NCBI GenBank assembly: GCA_900239685.1
Contig: OENT01000007.1
Span: 310,001 to 374,000 of the forward strand
DNA: 64,000 nt
Direction of reading: 5' to 3'
Source of the DNA: Rotaria macrura
Lineage: Eukaryota > Rotifera > Eurotatoria > Philodinida > Philodinidae
Below are positions 12,454-22,932 of this stretch, piece by piece; positions within the stretch are counted from its first letter, which is position 1; each line of letters starts with the position of its first letter. Below the pieces are notes generated by a model that saw nothing but the letters and a program-made list of their open reading frames with translations, was not told the DNA's origin and made no database searches. Both the position numbers and the translations under genes were made by a program.

Positions 12454-15400
12454 ATGTCGGCGCTCAAGCGTTTCTTTTCAAGTCACAAAACGTCATCCAC
12501 TTCAAAGATAAACAATAGTCAAAATCATGAAAGTCAAACTTCACAAATTATTAAATCATCTAACACTAGTGTTGTTGCTGTTGAAAAATCTACAGTAGCA
12601 AATGAAACAGTTGAACAAGAAGAGATCAAAGAGAATATGACTCCGCGAACGTTTCCACCAACAACGTGTCCAACAACAGAAGTTCCAACCAAGTATATGA
12701 TTCAAATAAAAATTGAATTCTTCGGTCAAATACTACTATTTTCTCTTTGTTCAGATCAGATACTATTCCATCACCAGAAATGTCACCATCAATGAACGCT
12801 GACGAGAAAAAATCAACGTAAGTGAAGTCTTCATTACACTAGCTTATATTGGTTGCGTAAAAAGAAACGCCGGTCGAATACATTCAAGTGGTATGAAATT
12901 TTTAGCGGATCCTAAACTTATGTACATGTTTTCGATTCTATCTCGAAGAATTTTTCAGCGGACAGAAAATATATAACAGATCATTGAGCAATCTGAATTT
13001 TCTCGTGAGTTACATAATATTGAATTCCTAAATGGGAAAGCTTTTTATGTATTCAATATCTATTCTTCTGATTTGTTAATGTTTAAACTTTAATTCTAGT
13101 CAGATACTTACATTTTTTAACAGTGAATGTATATTAGATAACGTTGTTCTAGTCGAAAATCAAAAGATTCTGTAAGCACACAGTGTCACGAAGAATTAGG
13201 GGTGCAACAAATCTTGAATGGATTTGGGATTTGTCACCAAATCCCTGAGATTTGGACTTGGTTTTGGTTTCTGGATTTGGGTTATGGTTAGAACTGAGTT
13301 CCTAGCTGTAGATTTCTTCTAAATTTTGATCACAGAATTGTTTATATTACTTTTTTCAGCTTAGACTTGGGATTCAGGATTGGTGATACGTTTGTGATTT
13401 GGGGTTTGGATTTGGATTTGGGATTTGTTTTCTATCTAACATCAATCAAATTTTGTAGCCGTGCCTCATTCAAACCAAATCTCACTCCCAAATCCCAAAG
13501 CCTACCCAAATCCTAATCATAATGGTACAGACCAAATCCAAATCTAAGACACAAATCCTAATCATAATGATACAGACCAAATCCCAAATCCAAATCTAAG
13601 GCACAAATCCAAACCCAAATCTATACCAAATCCAGACAATTTTATATCAACCTCTAAGAATCGATACTCTTCTCTTCCTTCTGAGACTTTCTATTGCAAA
13701 TTCTCATCAGATTTGGATAATTTAAGAACAAACCCAAATCCAAATCTCAGTCGAGAACAAATCCAAATCAATTTGCACCAAATTCCAAGGCCTTGGATTT
13801 GTTGCACCCCTACGAAGAATCTCTGGTGTTTTGCAGTCACGTTTTGCAAATAAAGAAATTTGACATAAATTGAAGCTGAAATGCTACGTGGAAGAACGAA
13901 TTCAATCGATAATAAGTAATCTCGAGGAGAATTGTTCGTTTTTTCAAGTTATATCAGTGAAAACATATACACAACTGTACAGATTTCAGCATAAATTAAA
14001 AAGGAATTTTATTGCTGAAAATTCTAACGTGACCATTCTATAGTTGAGATAAAACAAGCGGAATGGTGTAATGTAGTAGTCGAAGAAAAACTAGTCAACA
14101 CAAAACTGTCAATCAGTTGTTCGCCTGGAACATTTCTGTAGACAAACTAGGCAATTTAGACGAAGTTTTAGTATGAGATGCTATCCAATGAAATATGTCA
14201 AAGTCTAAATTCGCCCGAATAACGATCAAAAGCTTTATCTTTGAACTGCGGGTCATTTTATCATAGATAGAATGGCAGTCTGATCGGCATAGTGCCACTT
14301 ACAATCAGTGTGCACATATTATTCTGTAGAATCGGAGAAATTTTTCATGATGCTAATCATGAATAAAATAAAATGTAAAATATTTATCGGTTGTTTATCT
14401 TTCTTAGGAAATCGAATAGTTGGACCATCGAAGATTTCGAAATAGGTAATTTACTTGGACGTGGTCGATTTGGTTATGTTTATTGTGGACGTGAAAAACA
14501 AACACGTTTTGTTGTTGCACTTAAAGTAATAATGATAACAATAGAATTGAAACAATTTTCTATACGGTCAGTCCTTCGTTTTAGATATTGTTCAAAGCTC
14601 AATTGAAAAATTCGAAAATGGAACAACAAGTTAAACGCGAAATAGAGATTCAATCAAATCTCAAGTATGTAAAAGAGTTTAGTTTTTCTTAGTTTTATTA
14701 TTAACGAATAGACTGATTATAGACATCCAAATATTCTTCGTCTGTATGGATTTTTTCATGATGAACAAAGAATATACTTATTACTCGAATATGCACCTGG
14801 TGGTGAATTATATCGACGTATGCAAACAGAAAAAGTTCTTCGTGAAAGTGAAGCTGCCGGAGTAATTTTTATCTTTTTTATTTTCATATTTCCAACACTA
14901 GCTTAGGAACTCTTGATGATCATGTATTAGTAGTAACCATTTATTTGCTTATCGATCTTTTCACACACGGTTTGATTTCTCTTATCTATGTTTCGTAATC
15001 AACTTTGTTAACATGTGTTATCGAGAGAATAGAGAAACATCGATAAAAGAAAAAATACCGCCGTTAGCAACTCATTAATTTGCTAGCAAATGACCATTTA
15101 CGATGGATATTTCTTGTTAGGAAACACGCACGCACTGTCTATATCGTTTAATGCATTCTTGTTCTGTTTTACATGTAGTATGTCTATCAACTTTGTAATG
15201 CTTTAAATTATTTACATACAAAACGAGTCATTCATCGGTATGAGTGAAATTTATGATGAATATTTTCATTTTCATTTATGTTGTTTTTCTTTAGGGGTAT
15301 ATTTCCATTGTTTTATAAATACAAATATCAGAAACTAATATATTGTAGATATCAAACCAGAGAATATTCTCATTGGTAAATATGGTATATTGAAATTAGG

Positions 15401-16070
15401 TACATTTCTTCGACGAATAATGTTCGAATTTAAGCGTTTGTTTCTGTTCTCTTTAATTTATTTTAGCCGATTTCGGTTGGTCTGCTGAAAGTACGTCGAC
15501 ATGCAAGTAAAATAGCTCGATATATATATATATATATTTGTAACGCTTCAGCGAATGATAATTGCTCTTCTTTGTGTTTCGAAGGCGAACAACTCTATGT
15601 GGTACATTAGATTATTTACCACCGGAAATGCTCAATGGAAATGGTTATGATGAAAAAATTGATCTTTGGTGTCTTGGTGTTCTAACTTATGAAATGGTAT
15701 TTATATTTGATTTATCTTCATGAGATTTCTAATCGATTATTTTTCCCTAAGATTATTGGTAAACCACCGTTTGATAGTCAAACGCAACATGAAACAATAC
15801 GTATGATACGATCAATTGAATTAACATTCCCAACAGGAACGTCAGCAGATCTTCGTGATTTAATTACAAAGGTAAGGAAATAATAATGGAGTTCGTTTTT
15901 TTCTCTTACTCAATTGATACTTGCTTCTTTAGTTACTTCGTCGAAATCCAGCTGATCGATTACCTTTAAAAGATGTTGCACAACATGTATGGATAGTAAA
16001 AAATGCAGATATAGCCGCTATTGAAGATAGCTATGTTAAACGAAAGAAAACATTAAATAGAGAAAGTTGA
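12454..16070 (+). CDS. AURK: Aurora-family serine/threonine kinase
   Basis: Mitotic kinase of spindle and chromosome segregation. Twelve exons give 386 residues: 12454-12692, 12755-12817, 14408-14525, 14585-14664, 14723-14861, 15179-15237, 15295-15296, 15349-15399, 15467-15506, 15585-15696, 15752-15871, 15933-16070. The N-terminal region of about 100 residues is Ser/Thr-rich. The kinase domain then shows [20 protein letters not shown] (glycine loop), VALK lysine, HRDIKPEN catalytic loop, DFGWS, the activation segment [15 protein letters not shown] and [28 protein letters not shown] is diagnostic of Auroras. The HRD motif requires a 2-base exon (15295-15296, GG) between two short canonical introns; see findings. 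Intron 2 (1,590 bases) carries an hAT-like insertion. Whether it corresponds to Aurora A or B is not decided. AATAAA occurs near 16271. Confidence 0.93.
13189..13820. mobile_element. Non-autonomous hAT-like element with 8-bp target duplication
   Basis: The element spans 13197-13812 (616 bases), within intron 2 of the Aurora gene. It begins TAGGGGTGCAACAAATC and ends with the exact inverse, GATTTGTTGCACCCCTA. It is flanked by a perfect 8-bp duplication, CGAAGAAT, at 13189-13196 and 13813-13820. An 8-bp duplication and a terminal repeat of C/TAGGGGTG type are features of the hAT superfamily. The interior is made of many short GATTTGGG/AAATCCAAAT blocks, with one orientation in the left half and the reverse in the right half, so the whole could fold back as a long hairpin. 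No transposase frame is present. Confidence 0.88.
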
Positions 16071-17369
16071 AGTTTATTAGTAATTTTTTTACAACTCTAT
16101 TTAAATATGTGGACATTCGGTTTTATGTTTCATTGCATATAATTTCTTTAATTCAATCATTTCTTTCTACTCAGTGATTTATTCTCTCAAACTTCTATGT
16201 TATACGTGCGTATGTGTATGTGCAAGTGTGTTAAACAGTTATTATTGTATTAAATACAGTTCTTCTAGATAATAAAAGGTGTAATCATTATAAACAATAT
16301 CTCTTTGAAAAATCCAAAACGATCTTACTAGAGAAACGAACGGATAATAGAATTAGCAATAAATCAAAGTGAAAAAATTCCAAGTTATTTTTTCTACACA
16401 GTCAGGAATCAAGCAATAGTTTCGATAATTTCTGCAGCTAATGCGATTTATTGTTTTCCGAATTTATTGCCATGTTTTAATAAGCCTGTAAATCTATGCG
16501 ATAAATCTCATACGACTAGAGGATATGAAGCGAAGGACGTACTCATATTTCATCTTAACTAATAAATCTTGAATAACTAAATGAATCCCGACTAAGAGTG
16601 AATCGGAAAAATAGATCCCGGTAGTTAATCCCCCCCCCCGTCTGCTGACTTCTTGTAGTATTACTTCTTTTTCTTTTGTCCAAAATAAATCAAACATTAT
16701 TAGTAATAATAGAGAAAAATTTGTTAGCATTTATTAAAGTGAACTTAAGTGTTAGACGGAAAACGAGATTTAAATTCTATATATATTCAGCATTTCGATG
16801 ACACGTACGCATAAAATTATAATAAGAATCATAGATAAGTGTAAACAATGGAGGGTAAAGCAATAAATTAAAAGAAAATAAAACAGGATGCTGCGATATA
16901 AACATCAATAACCCCCCGAGGAAAATATTTTATGCACTAATGAATTTTCGGTCAAGTTACTCATAGACACGAAACAGTATCTACCTTGTTTTATTATGCT
17001 AGTTAATCTAGATAATTGAGTCTCGCTGAAATATAGACTGAACTAATTTACGTCAATAGAAGTATAAACATCCGAAATATGAGAGGAAATCCGCTTAATT
17101 CACACAGCATAATAGAAAATAAGAAAGCATCACGTTTGCTTCGATTATCATGTCTTGCGAGAGTAGGTCAAGTCCTCATCTCTACCATTAATGTCACAAA
17201 TTCATTATTCTTCGTCAAAATTCATTATCTTGATGTAAGTTTCAGTACTAGGATGTATGATGTCTTTCAAGAGAAATATATCTTGCGATGCGCAGTACAC
17301 ATTTTATATTCTCATTATTGATGTAGATATTTAAAATAAATTGATGTATGTCTTTAAAAAAAATGAACA
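16071..17369. other. Intergenic region, nothing coding recognised
   Basis: About 1.3 kb after the Aurora gene. It holds the kinase 3' UTR (AATAAA near 16271) and a run of about ten C residues near 16630. Short open frames on both strands here look like chance. Confidence 0.5.
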
Positions 17370-18285
17370 TACAAAAGGTTTACTCCCGATTCGTCCCGTA
17401 TTCGTCCCATATCAAATTCGTCCCAATTAAAATTTTTCTCAACTCGTCCCTTTGTTTTTTTTAGTCACTCTCAACTCGTCCCTGTCTTTTTTTCAATCAC
17501 TCCTAACTCGTCCCTAATTGTTGATCAAACAGTATATTGTGCTATAGAGAAAGAAGTATTTATTATCACAGAAAAATAAGATCACATTAAAGGTACTACT
17601 ATACTTTTTGTTCTATTTCTTGACCAGTTTCAGTTTCACAGCGTTTCTATAGAGACTTTCTAAGTTTTAATCAGATATTACTCCGTTTGTATGCTATTCG
17701 AGCAATCAGATCGATTGGCATCAATATGATCAGTAACTGTTCTTGTTTTCTGGGTATGCACACAGGTTTCTTCTGCAATTCTGTTTTTCATTCTGCAGCT
17801 CTCACCAATGAAAGTTTTTGTATTACTAATCGAGTGGCAAGCATGAGCTGATAGTGAACGAGTAATTGTTAGATCGTTTGAACATGTTGAAAGAGAACAT
17901 GTACAACTACGATCACGACAGCGCCATTCATTCATTGTCTTGTTTTCCCTTTTCTTTGTATATTAGTACCCTTCAAAGTTCAACACAGACTTTGAACGTT
18001 CACTATATGTGAACTTTAACAAGATATTTATTTGATTTACTAGAGTGATGACAGAAATTTCCTTTGTGCTGTTTTTTTCCAAGTTTTTATCGTACAGCAG
18101 ACGGCCAACGAGATGTAAGGTGTCGTGATCAGTATATCTAACATCCAATAGATACCGCTAATCACGACATTCCGAAAAATTAGACATCAATTAAGCAAGG
18201 GACGAGTTAGGACAGGGAAAAATTTGGAAAGGGACGAGTTAGGAGTCAATTAGGATGGGACGAATCGGGGAACGACCCTACAAAA
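17370..18285. mobile_element. Inverted-repeat element with CGTCCC-rich ends and a broken FLYWCH frame
   Basis: The left end (from 17377) reads GGTTTACTCCCGATTCGTCC; the right end (to 18278), read in reverse, gives a similar CCCCGATTCGTCCC. The 7-base sequence TACAAAA flanks both sides (17370-17376 and 18279-18285), as a target duplication would. Subterminal regions carry repeated AACTCGTCCC motifs, in opposite orientation at the two ends. The element is about 900 bases and holds one degraded minus-strand frame with a FLYWCH-type finger, which in many invertebrates is linked to Mutator-like transposases. The superfamily is not established. Confidence 0.7.
17678..18148 (-). pseudogene. Degraded FLYWCH zinc-finger protein fragment inside the inverted-repeat element
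   Basis: One minus-strand frame runs from about 18148 to 17678 with a single in-frame TAA near 17963. Upstream of the stop it reads SKSVLNFEGY and downstream YTKKRENKTMNEWRCRDRSC. That is the FLYWCH outline: hydrophobic-GY(x)Y, then WRC-x4-C, then a late His pair (AHACH, where HxH is usual). The stop falls inside the domain, so the product is truncated. No catalytic transposase region accompanies it. Confidence 0.6.
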
Positions 18286-18860
18286 CAATTAGAGAACAGT
18301 GACGATCAATGATTTATAATTTTGAAAATCAAATGGAATTAGATTCATTTCGTTTATGTTGAATATAACGACAACAATATATTCTCGCTTATTTGAAATG
18401 AGTAAGTTTATCATAGTTAACTATCATCGAATAGTCTCTAATAAATATAAAAAAACAACATGTCCTACAAAAAAAGCAAAAAGAATGGATAAAAATAAAC
18501 ATCAGTAGAGTAAATTCATTTTCTTTTCTCTGTCGATGTTCTTCTCAAAATTGATGTTTTGATTGCATTGCATTAAGCGACTCATGATAAGTGGTTTGCC
18601 AACAAAAACAAAACGAAATTCTTTCAATATTGTTGATGTATTCAAACGGAAACATGCGATACTAAAGTAATTAGTGAATGGATAATTCTAATAGACATTA
18701 ATCATGAATTATTAATCGATCTTTTTAAGGTTCATAACATTTACTTATTGTATCATTGAATAACAACATAATGAAAAGAAAAGGGAAATTATCAAGAGAT
18801 TTCAAAGATAACTGCTTAATATGCTGATCAAACTTCTTATGTCTTTTGAGAATAATATTT
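18286..18860. other. Intergenic region, nothing recognised
   Basis: AT-rich spacer between the inverted-repeat element and the 3' end of the next minus-strand gene. No coding or repeat structure is seen. Confidence 0.45.
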
Positions 18861-19568
18861 TCAATTAATCATAGATATAGTTTGTTGATTCCTTGGCATT
18901 TGAATTTTCCGTAAGTTTTTCATCATAATATCGTATGTTTTCAGAAACATTGTTCGTAGTTCTAATATTGTTGAACGTAGATCATCAAAAATTTTTCTTT
19001 CATATTCAATTAAATATAGATGATAGTCTTCAATCTATGGATATTTATTAATATATTTCAATATCTCATAATGTTTTTTGTAATAATCAAGAAATAGATT
19101 TTCGTTTACTTCAATAATTGATTCCATATTTTCAAGTTCTTTTAATATATGATTCTGTATATTAACACCTTGATTATTACCTGATTGTGATGATGGTACA
19201 TGTATATGTATATAACAACGTATAATAACAGATGATAATAAATATTTTTCAAGATAGTTTTCTATTAATTTAATTAATTCATTGATTAATTTATTTGAAT
19301 GAGTATTTGAAAGATTGTTTTCTATTTGTTTGAAATAAATCTTTGTAAAACGTTCATCATTATAGATAAGTTCATTTAATTGTTTAGCATACAAGAGTAA
19401 ATTTAATAAAACATGCGATTCAACATTGATTTTTATTGATTGCTCCAATTGTTCAACGTTGAAATTGAGTGTATTATTATCGTCTGTCATATTTGATGAT
19501 ACTGATGAAGAAGTAGAACACAATGATGATGATTGATGTTGACGAAATTTTTTTACTATCGAACGCAT
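18861..19568 (-). CDS. Hypothetical protein with in-frame TAG or a 75-base intron
   Basis: The minus-strand frame from ATG 19568 runs 177 codons to a TAG at 19035-19037, then continues in the same frame for a further 57 codons to TGA at 18861. Both parts have coding character: LLLYAKQLNELIYNDERFTK before, and LIEYERKIFDDLRSTILEL after. A GT-AG intron of exactly 75 bases (GTAAACGAAA...AATATCCATAG, removing the TAG) would join them in frame, although its 5' half also reads as protein. The N terminus is basic and then Ser-rich (residues about 1-30); the rest is predicted helical. No family is recognised. It is intronless or nearly so, unlike its neighbours. Confidence 0.55.
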
Positions 19569-20515
19569 GACTTTCGGAAAATGAAATTTGTATAAAAATG
19601 AACCTTTAGTATTTCTTATTTCATTCCTAGAAAATTTTTAGGTATTTGATAACTCAAAAAAAAAAGAGCGCCATCAATGAAATGACATTTATGTAAACAG
19701 ATGGCCGTTGTTTATATTATTACATTGCTGAAAAGATTATTTATATGAATGGGCTGAAGAGCTAAAGAAATAATATGTAAAAAGATGGCAGATATCCAAT
19801 AGAAAGAACAGAATGTCTATAGAAGAAACGGATGTTGAGTATCGTCGATGAAAAAATATGTATTCTATATTGCATATATATTTTCTTTTTTTTGCTTCTT
19901 GCCCTTCCTATTATTATTACTATCATTGTTATTCTTTCATTGTGTTTTCTCTGTTATTATTCTAAATAAATTCTTTTAGATTGATCGTATCGCAATAGAA
20001 GATGCAAACGTTAGATGGAGTAGATACAGAAAAAGAAAGAGAAGAAAAAAAGTAATTCTTTCCATTCTTTCTTCATTATTTATCTTCCTGCTGATGCTAC
20101 TGTCCTGATAGAAATAGCGTGAGAGATACATACACAATCGGATAGGGTCATTACATCTTATCAACTCAACATATACCATTTGTTACCAATGATATAATGG
20201 AACGAAAGAAACTTTAATATTATCAACTTGCACATTTATTTAATCAATCTGTTTTTGCATCATCAATTATATTGATAAGTTTTCAGTTATGTCGGATCAT
20301 GAGTGTGCTAGCGAGACATCCTGTTGTGTTATTGCTCCGACATTAGCAAGTCAATATTCATTCTGGCTCTATAGGTAAAAAAAAGGAAATCTTCATCATA
20401 AAAGAACACGAAAAGAGAAAGAAAGAATGGAAAAAAATTTTGTCTGGATGATATCTGGATTTTAATGGAGCATGAGATTTATCACATCCATTGAAAATAT
20501 TCATGTTCATTTTCT
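19569..20515. other. Divergent intergenic region, nothing coding recognised
   Basis: About 950 bases between two divergent genes (hypothetical on the minus strand, acetyltransferase on the plus strand). Small open frames here have no protein-like features. Promoters for both genes are expected. Confidence 0.45.
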
Positions 20516-21463
20516 ATGAATGAAATTCATTTTAGAGATGAAAAAGTTGAAGTACTCAATTTATTTATACGTCCGATGATATCTCGAGATATCTACGATT
20601 TAAAAGAATTCTTTACTAACTGTCCGATATTTTATCATGCATCAGTGGATTTCTCCATGTATTACTATTCATTTCGACCGAAACATTCGTATGTAATTGT
20701 ATCCAAACATGGTCTATTAGCTCATGCATCCATAAAACAATGGGATTTTAGTAATAACTTTACACCATCCGTAATTATGCTTGGTCTTGTATATGTTCGA
20801 ACTGACTATCGTAAATTTGGTATTGGTGAATTATTAACAAATTATGTTTTGAAAATAAAATCTAATCAGACAAATATTATCCATGCGAATATTTTAACAA
20901 AGCATTTGCCATTTTATATTCGTTACGGATTTCAAGCATGTTTTACATTAATTAGTCTGACTGGTAAACTTAGTGAATTTTTAAATTTATCAAATACTAC
21001 GGACGATGATATTCATCTACAATTATTCGAATCGTCCGATATACTTGATATAGCTTCATATGATCATCAGATATATCCAACTTATCGTATACATTATTTT
21101 GAACAATTACGTGAACATACATATTCAATAGCGGGTTATGTGGCACGTTCATCGAAAACAAATTCTATATTAGGTTATATTATTCTTAATTTTAGTCATG
21201 CATTTATTAAATGTGGACCATTATATGCTGAAAATTTAAGTGTAGCATTACTATTATTAAGACAATGTGCTATTGATTATGATGGTACAATGTTAATAAC
21301 ATTACCTGAAGATAATCGTATAGCAATGAAAATGTTAGAATCGAAAAATTTCAAGCAAACGGAAATTCTTCATCGTGTTCATACAGGAAATCAAAATATA
21401 TTTGATGAGAAAACTTTTCAACATATTTGGGCTATAACAGATGATTGGCTGTCGTTAATTTGA
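20516..21463 (+). CDS. GNAT-family N-acetyltransferase, YitH/HolE-like two-lobed form
   Basis: Single-exon frame of 315 residues starting at an ATG. Residues about 18-150 form a GNAT fold: IRPMISRDIYDLKEFF at the first strand, then the acetyl-CoA loop LVYVRTDYRKFGIGELLTNY (R-x2-G-I-G variant of Q/R-x2-G-x-G/A), and FYIRYGFQ near residue 140 (typical FYxxxGF). The second half (residues about 165-315) contains ILGYIILNFSHAFIKCGPLY and ends in an element like GNAT domains of the Acetyltransf_18/YitH type, common in nematodes and other invertebrates. Substrate unknown. The absence of introns is unusual next to its neighbours and might mean retrotransposition or transfer from a prokaryote; the sequence alone does not decide. 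Confidence 0.8.
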   Translation: MNEIHFRDEKVEVLNLFIRPMISRDIYDLKEFFTNCPIFYHASVDFSMYYYSFRPKHSYVIVSKHGLLAHASIKQWDFSNNFTPSVIMLGLVYVRTDYRKFGIGELLTNYVLKIKSNQTNIIHANILTKHLPFYIRYGFQACFTLISLTGKLSEFLNLSNTTDDDIHLQLFESSDILDIASYDHQIYPTYRIHYFEQLREHTYSIAGYVARSSKTNSILGYIILNFSHAFIKCGPLYAENLSVALLLLRQCAIDYDGTMLITLPEDNRIAMKMLESKNFKQTEILHRVHTGNQNIFDEKTFQHIWAITDDWLSLI

Positions 21464-21828
21464 CTTCTCATACTTTTAATCCATGTGAATGAATTTCATC
21501 TTTGAGGTGCTCTTTTGACTATTTTTTTTTCTTCTCGTATGTGTGATAAAGAATAGAAGTTTTGATTGAGAAAAAATTGAATAAAATAAAATTGTAATAT
21601 ACAATGCTGACATATAATAGTATCGTAAATCTATCAATATAGTTTAATCGAACACTAAAAAACAAGGAGAACAAAAATGCGATGAAGTTTCATTCTTTAG
21701 CTTCGTATCGGTAACAAAGAAAGGAGACACATTACTTTCGTTGGATTGAAAAAAAAAGGCTTTGGTCACATACATTTCTCCTCTGTACTACCTCATCCGT
21801 GTCGTCTTACAAAAATATTTGTTTTCAA
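21464..21828. other. Spacer between acetyltransferase and ubiquitin-like gene
   Basis: About 365 AT-rich bases containing AATAAA-type signals near 21578-21590 for the acetyltransferase and the presumed promoter of the next gene. Confidence 0.45.
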
Positions 21829-22149
21829 ATGACGACAGAGATTAATCAAGTGAAAATAACCATTACACGTAAATCAGATGGTATTTCTATCACTATTTTA
21901 CTTCAAGAGAAAATAAAGATTGGTGAATTAAAGGCACAACTCCGAAATTCTCTTCCACCGAAATATTCTGGAGCTTGTCGACTCATATTCAATGGCAAAG
22001 TACTTCGAAGTAAACGAACACTTAAACATTATGGTCTAACGAACAATCAAGCTCCACCACACATGCTTGGCAATTCAAATATACTTATGGATGACACTAA
22101 AAATTGGAAGTCTGATTCATCATCATCTTCATCGGAACAATCTGACTAA
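21829..22149 (+). CDS. Small ubiquitin-like domain protein
   Basis: A single-exon frame of 106 residues from ATG 21829. An in-frame extension upstream lacks an ATG, so this start is preferred. Residues about 8-75 read as a beta-grasp ubiquitin-like fold: VKITITRKSDGISITILLQE, then IKIGELKAQLRNSLPPKYSG, CRLIFNGKVLRSKRTLKHYG, which corresponds to the ubiquitin segment LIFAGKQLEDGRTLSDY. There is no C-terminal Gly-Gly, so it is unlikely to be conjugated. It ends in a Ser run (SDSSSSSSEQSD). Possibly an adaptor of the proteasome or shuttling type, but no partner domain is present. Confidence 0.75.
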   Translation: MTTEINQVKITITRKSDGISITILLQEKIKIGELKAQLRNSLPPKYSGACRLIFNGKVLRSKRTLKHYGLTNNQAPPHMLGNSNILMDDTKNWKSDSSSSSSEQSD

Positions 22150-22932
22150 TATCTGCTTCTGTTAATTTAATTTCATTAATACATATTTCTTTTTCTTATT
22201 CGATTAAAATAAACTCACCATTCGATTTTGATTACCATTATATCTATCTGTGGCAGCAGGTTGACAAGTTTTATTCTGGACATGAACATCTATTAAGTTG
22301 TTATTGTGTTTTTTTCTCTCTCTTAAGTGTATCATATTTAACATATGCATTACAGAAATAAACAAGAGTCATACATTAGCTGTTTGATCATTTTGCACTC
22401 TGTGGACGTACTCTATCAAATATGAAATAAACATTGTATATATATATGTCTATTTCTTGTGAATGATAGTAATTAAATGTTTTTAATAGAGGGGATGAGT
22501 AATCATTTAAAGATAAGATTGAAGTTATTTTTTATTATGTATGCATGCATAATCTTTTTTAACATTAACCATATAATGGTCAGCTATACCAACTTCAATG
22601 TTAGCATTTATCAAGGTCAATGGACCATTAATTTGACATAAAGTAAGATAAATTGTGTGAAATTATTATGGATATAACTATACGCGAAGAATGTACAAAT
22701 TATATATTTTCTTTTTTTTAGCAGAATTTTATTGTAGTGGAGATTTTCCTCTTGTTATCTTATCCTTCGAAAGAATTCATTCTTAAGTTCGTACGTTTTC
22801 CGATGATTGATAAGAAATGTTAATTGAGAACATTCTTTGTAAATTGAAACTGTGTGACCCAGTTTCGGATAAGTTCACTCAGATATTAATCGTCTGACTA
22901 AGATTGCGGTAGCTTTTGATTACAGTACGTAA
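22150..22932. other. Intergenic region, nothing coding recognised
   Basis: Holds the 3' end of the ubiquitin-like gene (AATAAA-like signals near 22207 and 22425) and a short TA-rich run near 22436-22450. No other feature is seen. Confidence 0.45.

Noticed and set aside
12302-12511. Frame overlapping the Aurora start codon
   Set aside because: Overlaps the Aurora first exon in another frame and has no homology; Aurora explains the region.
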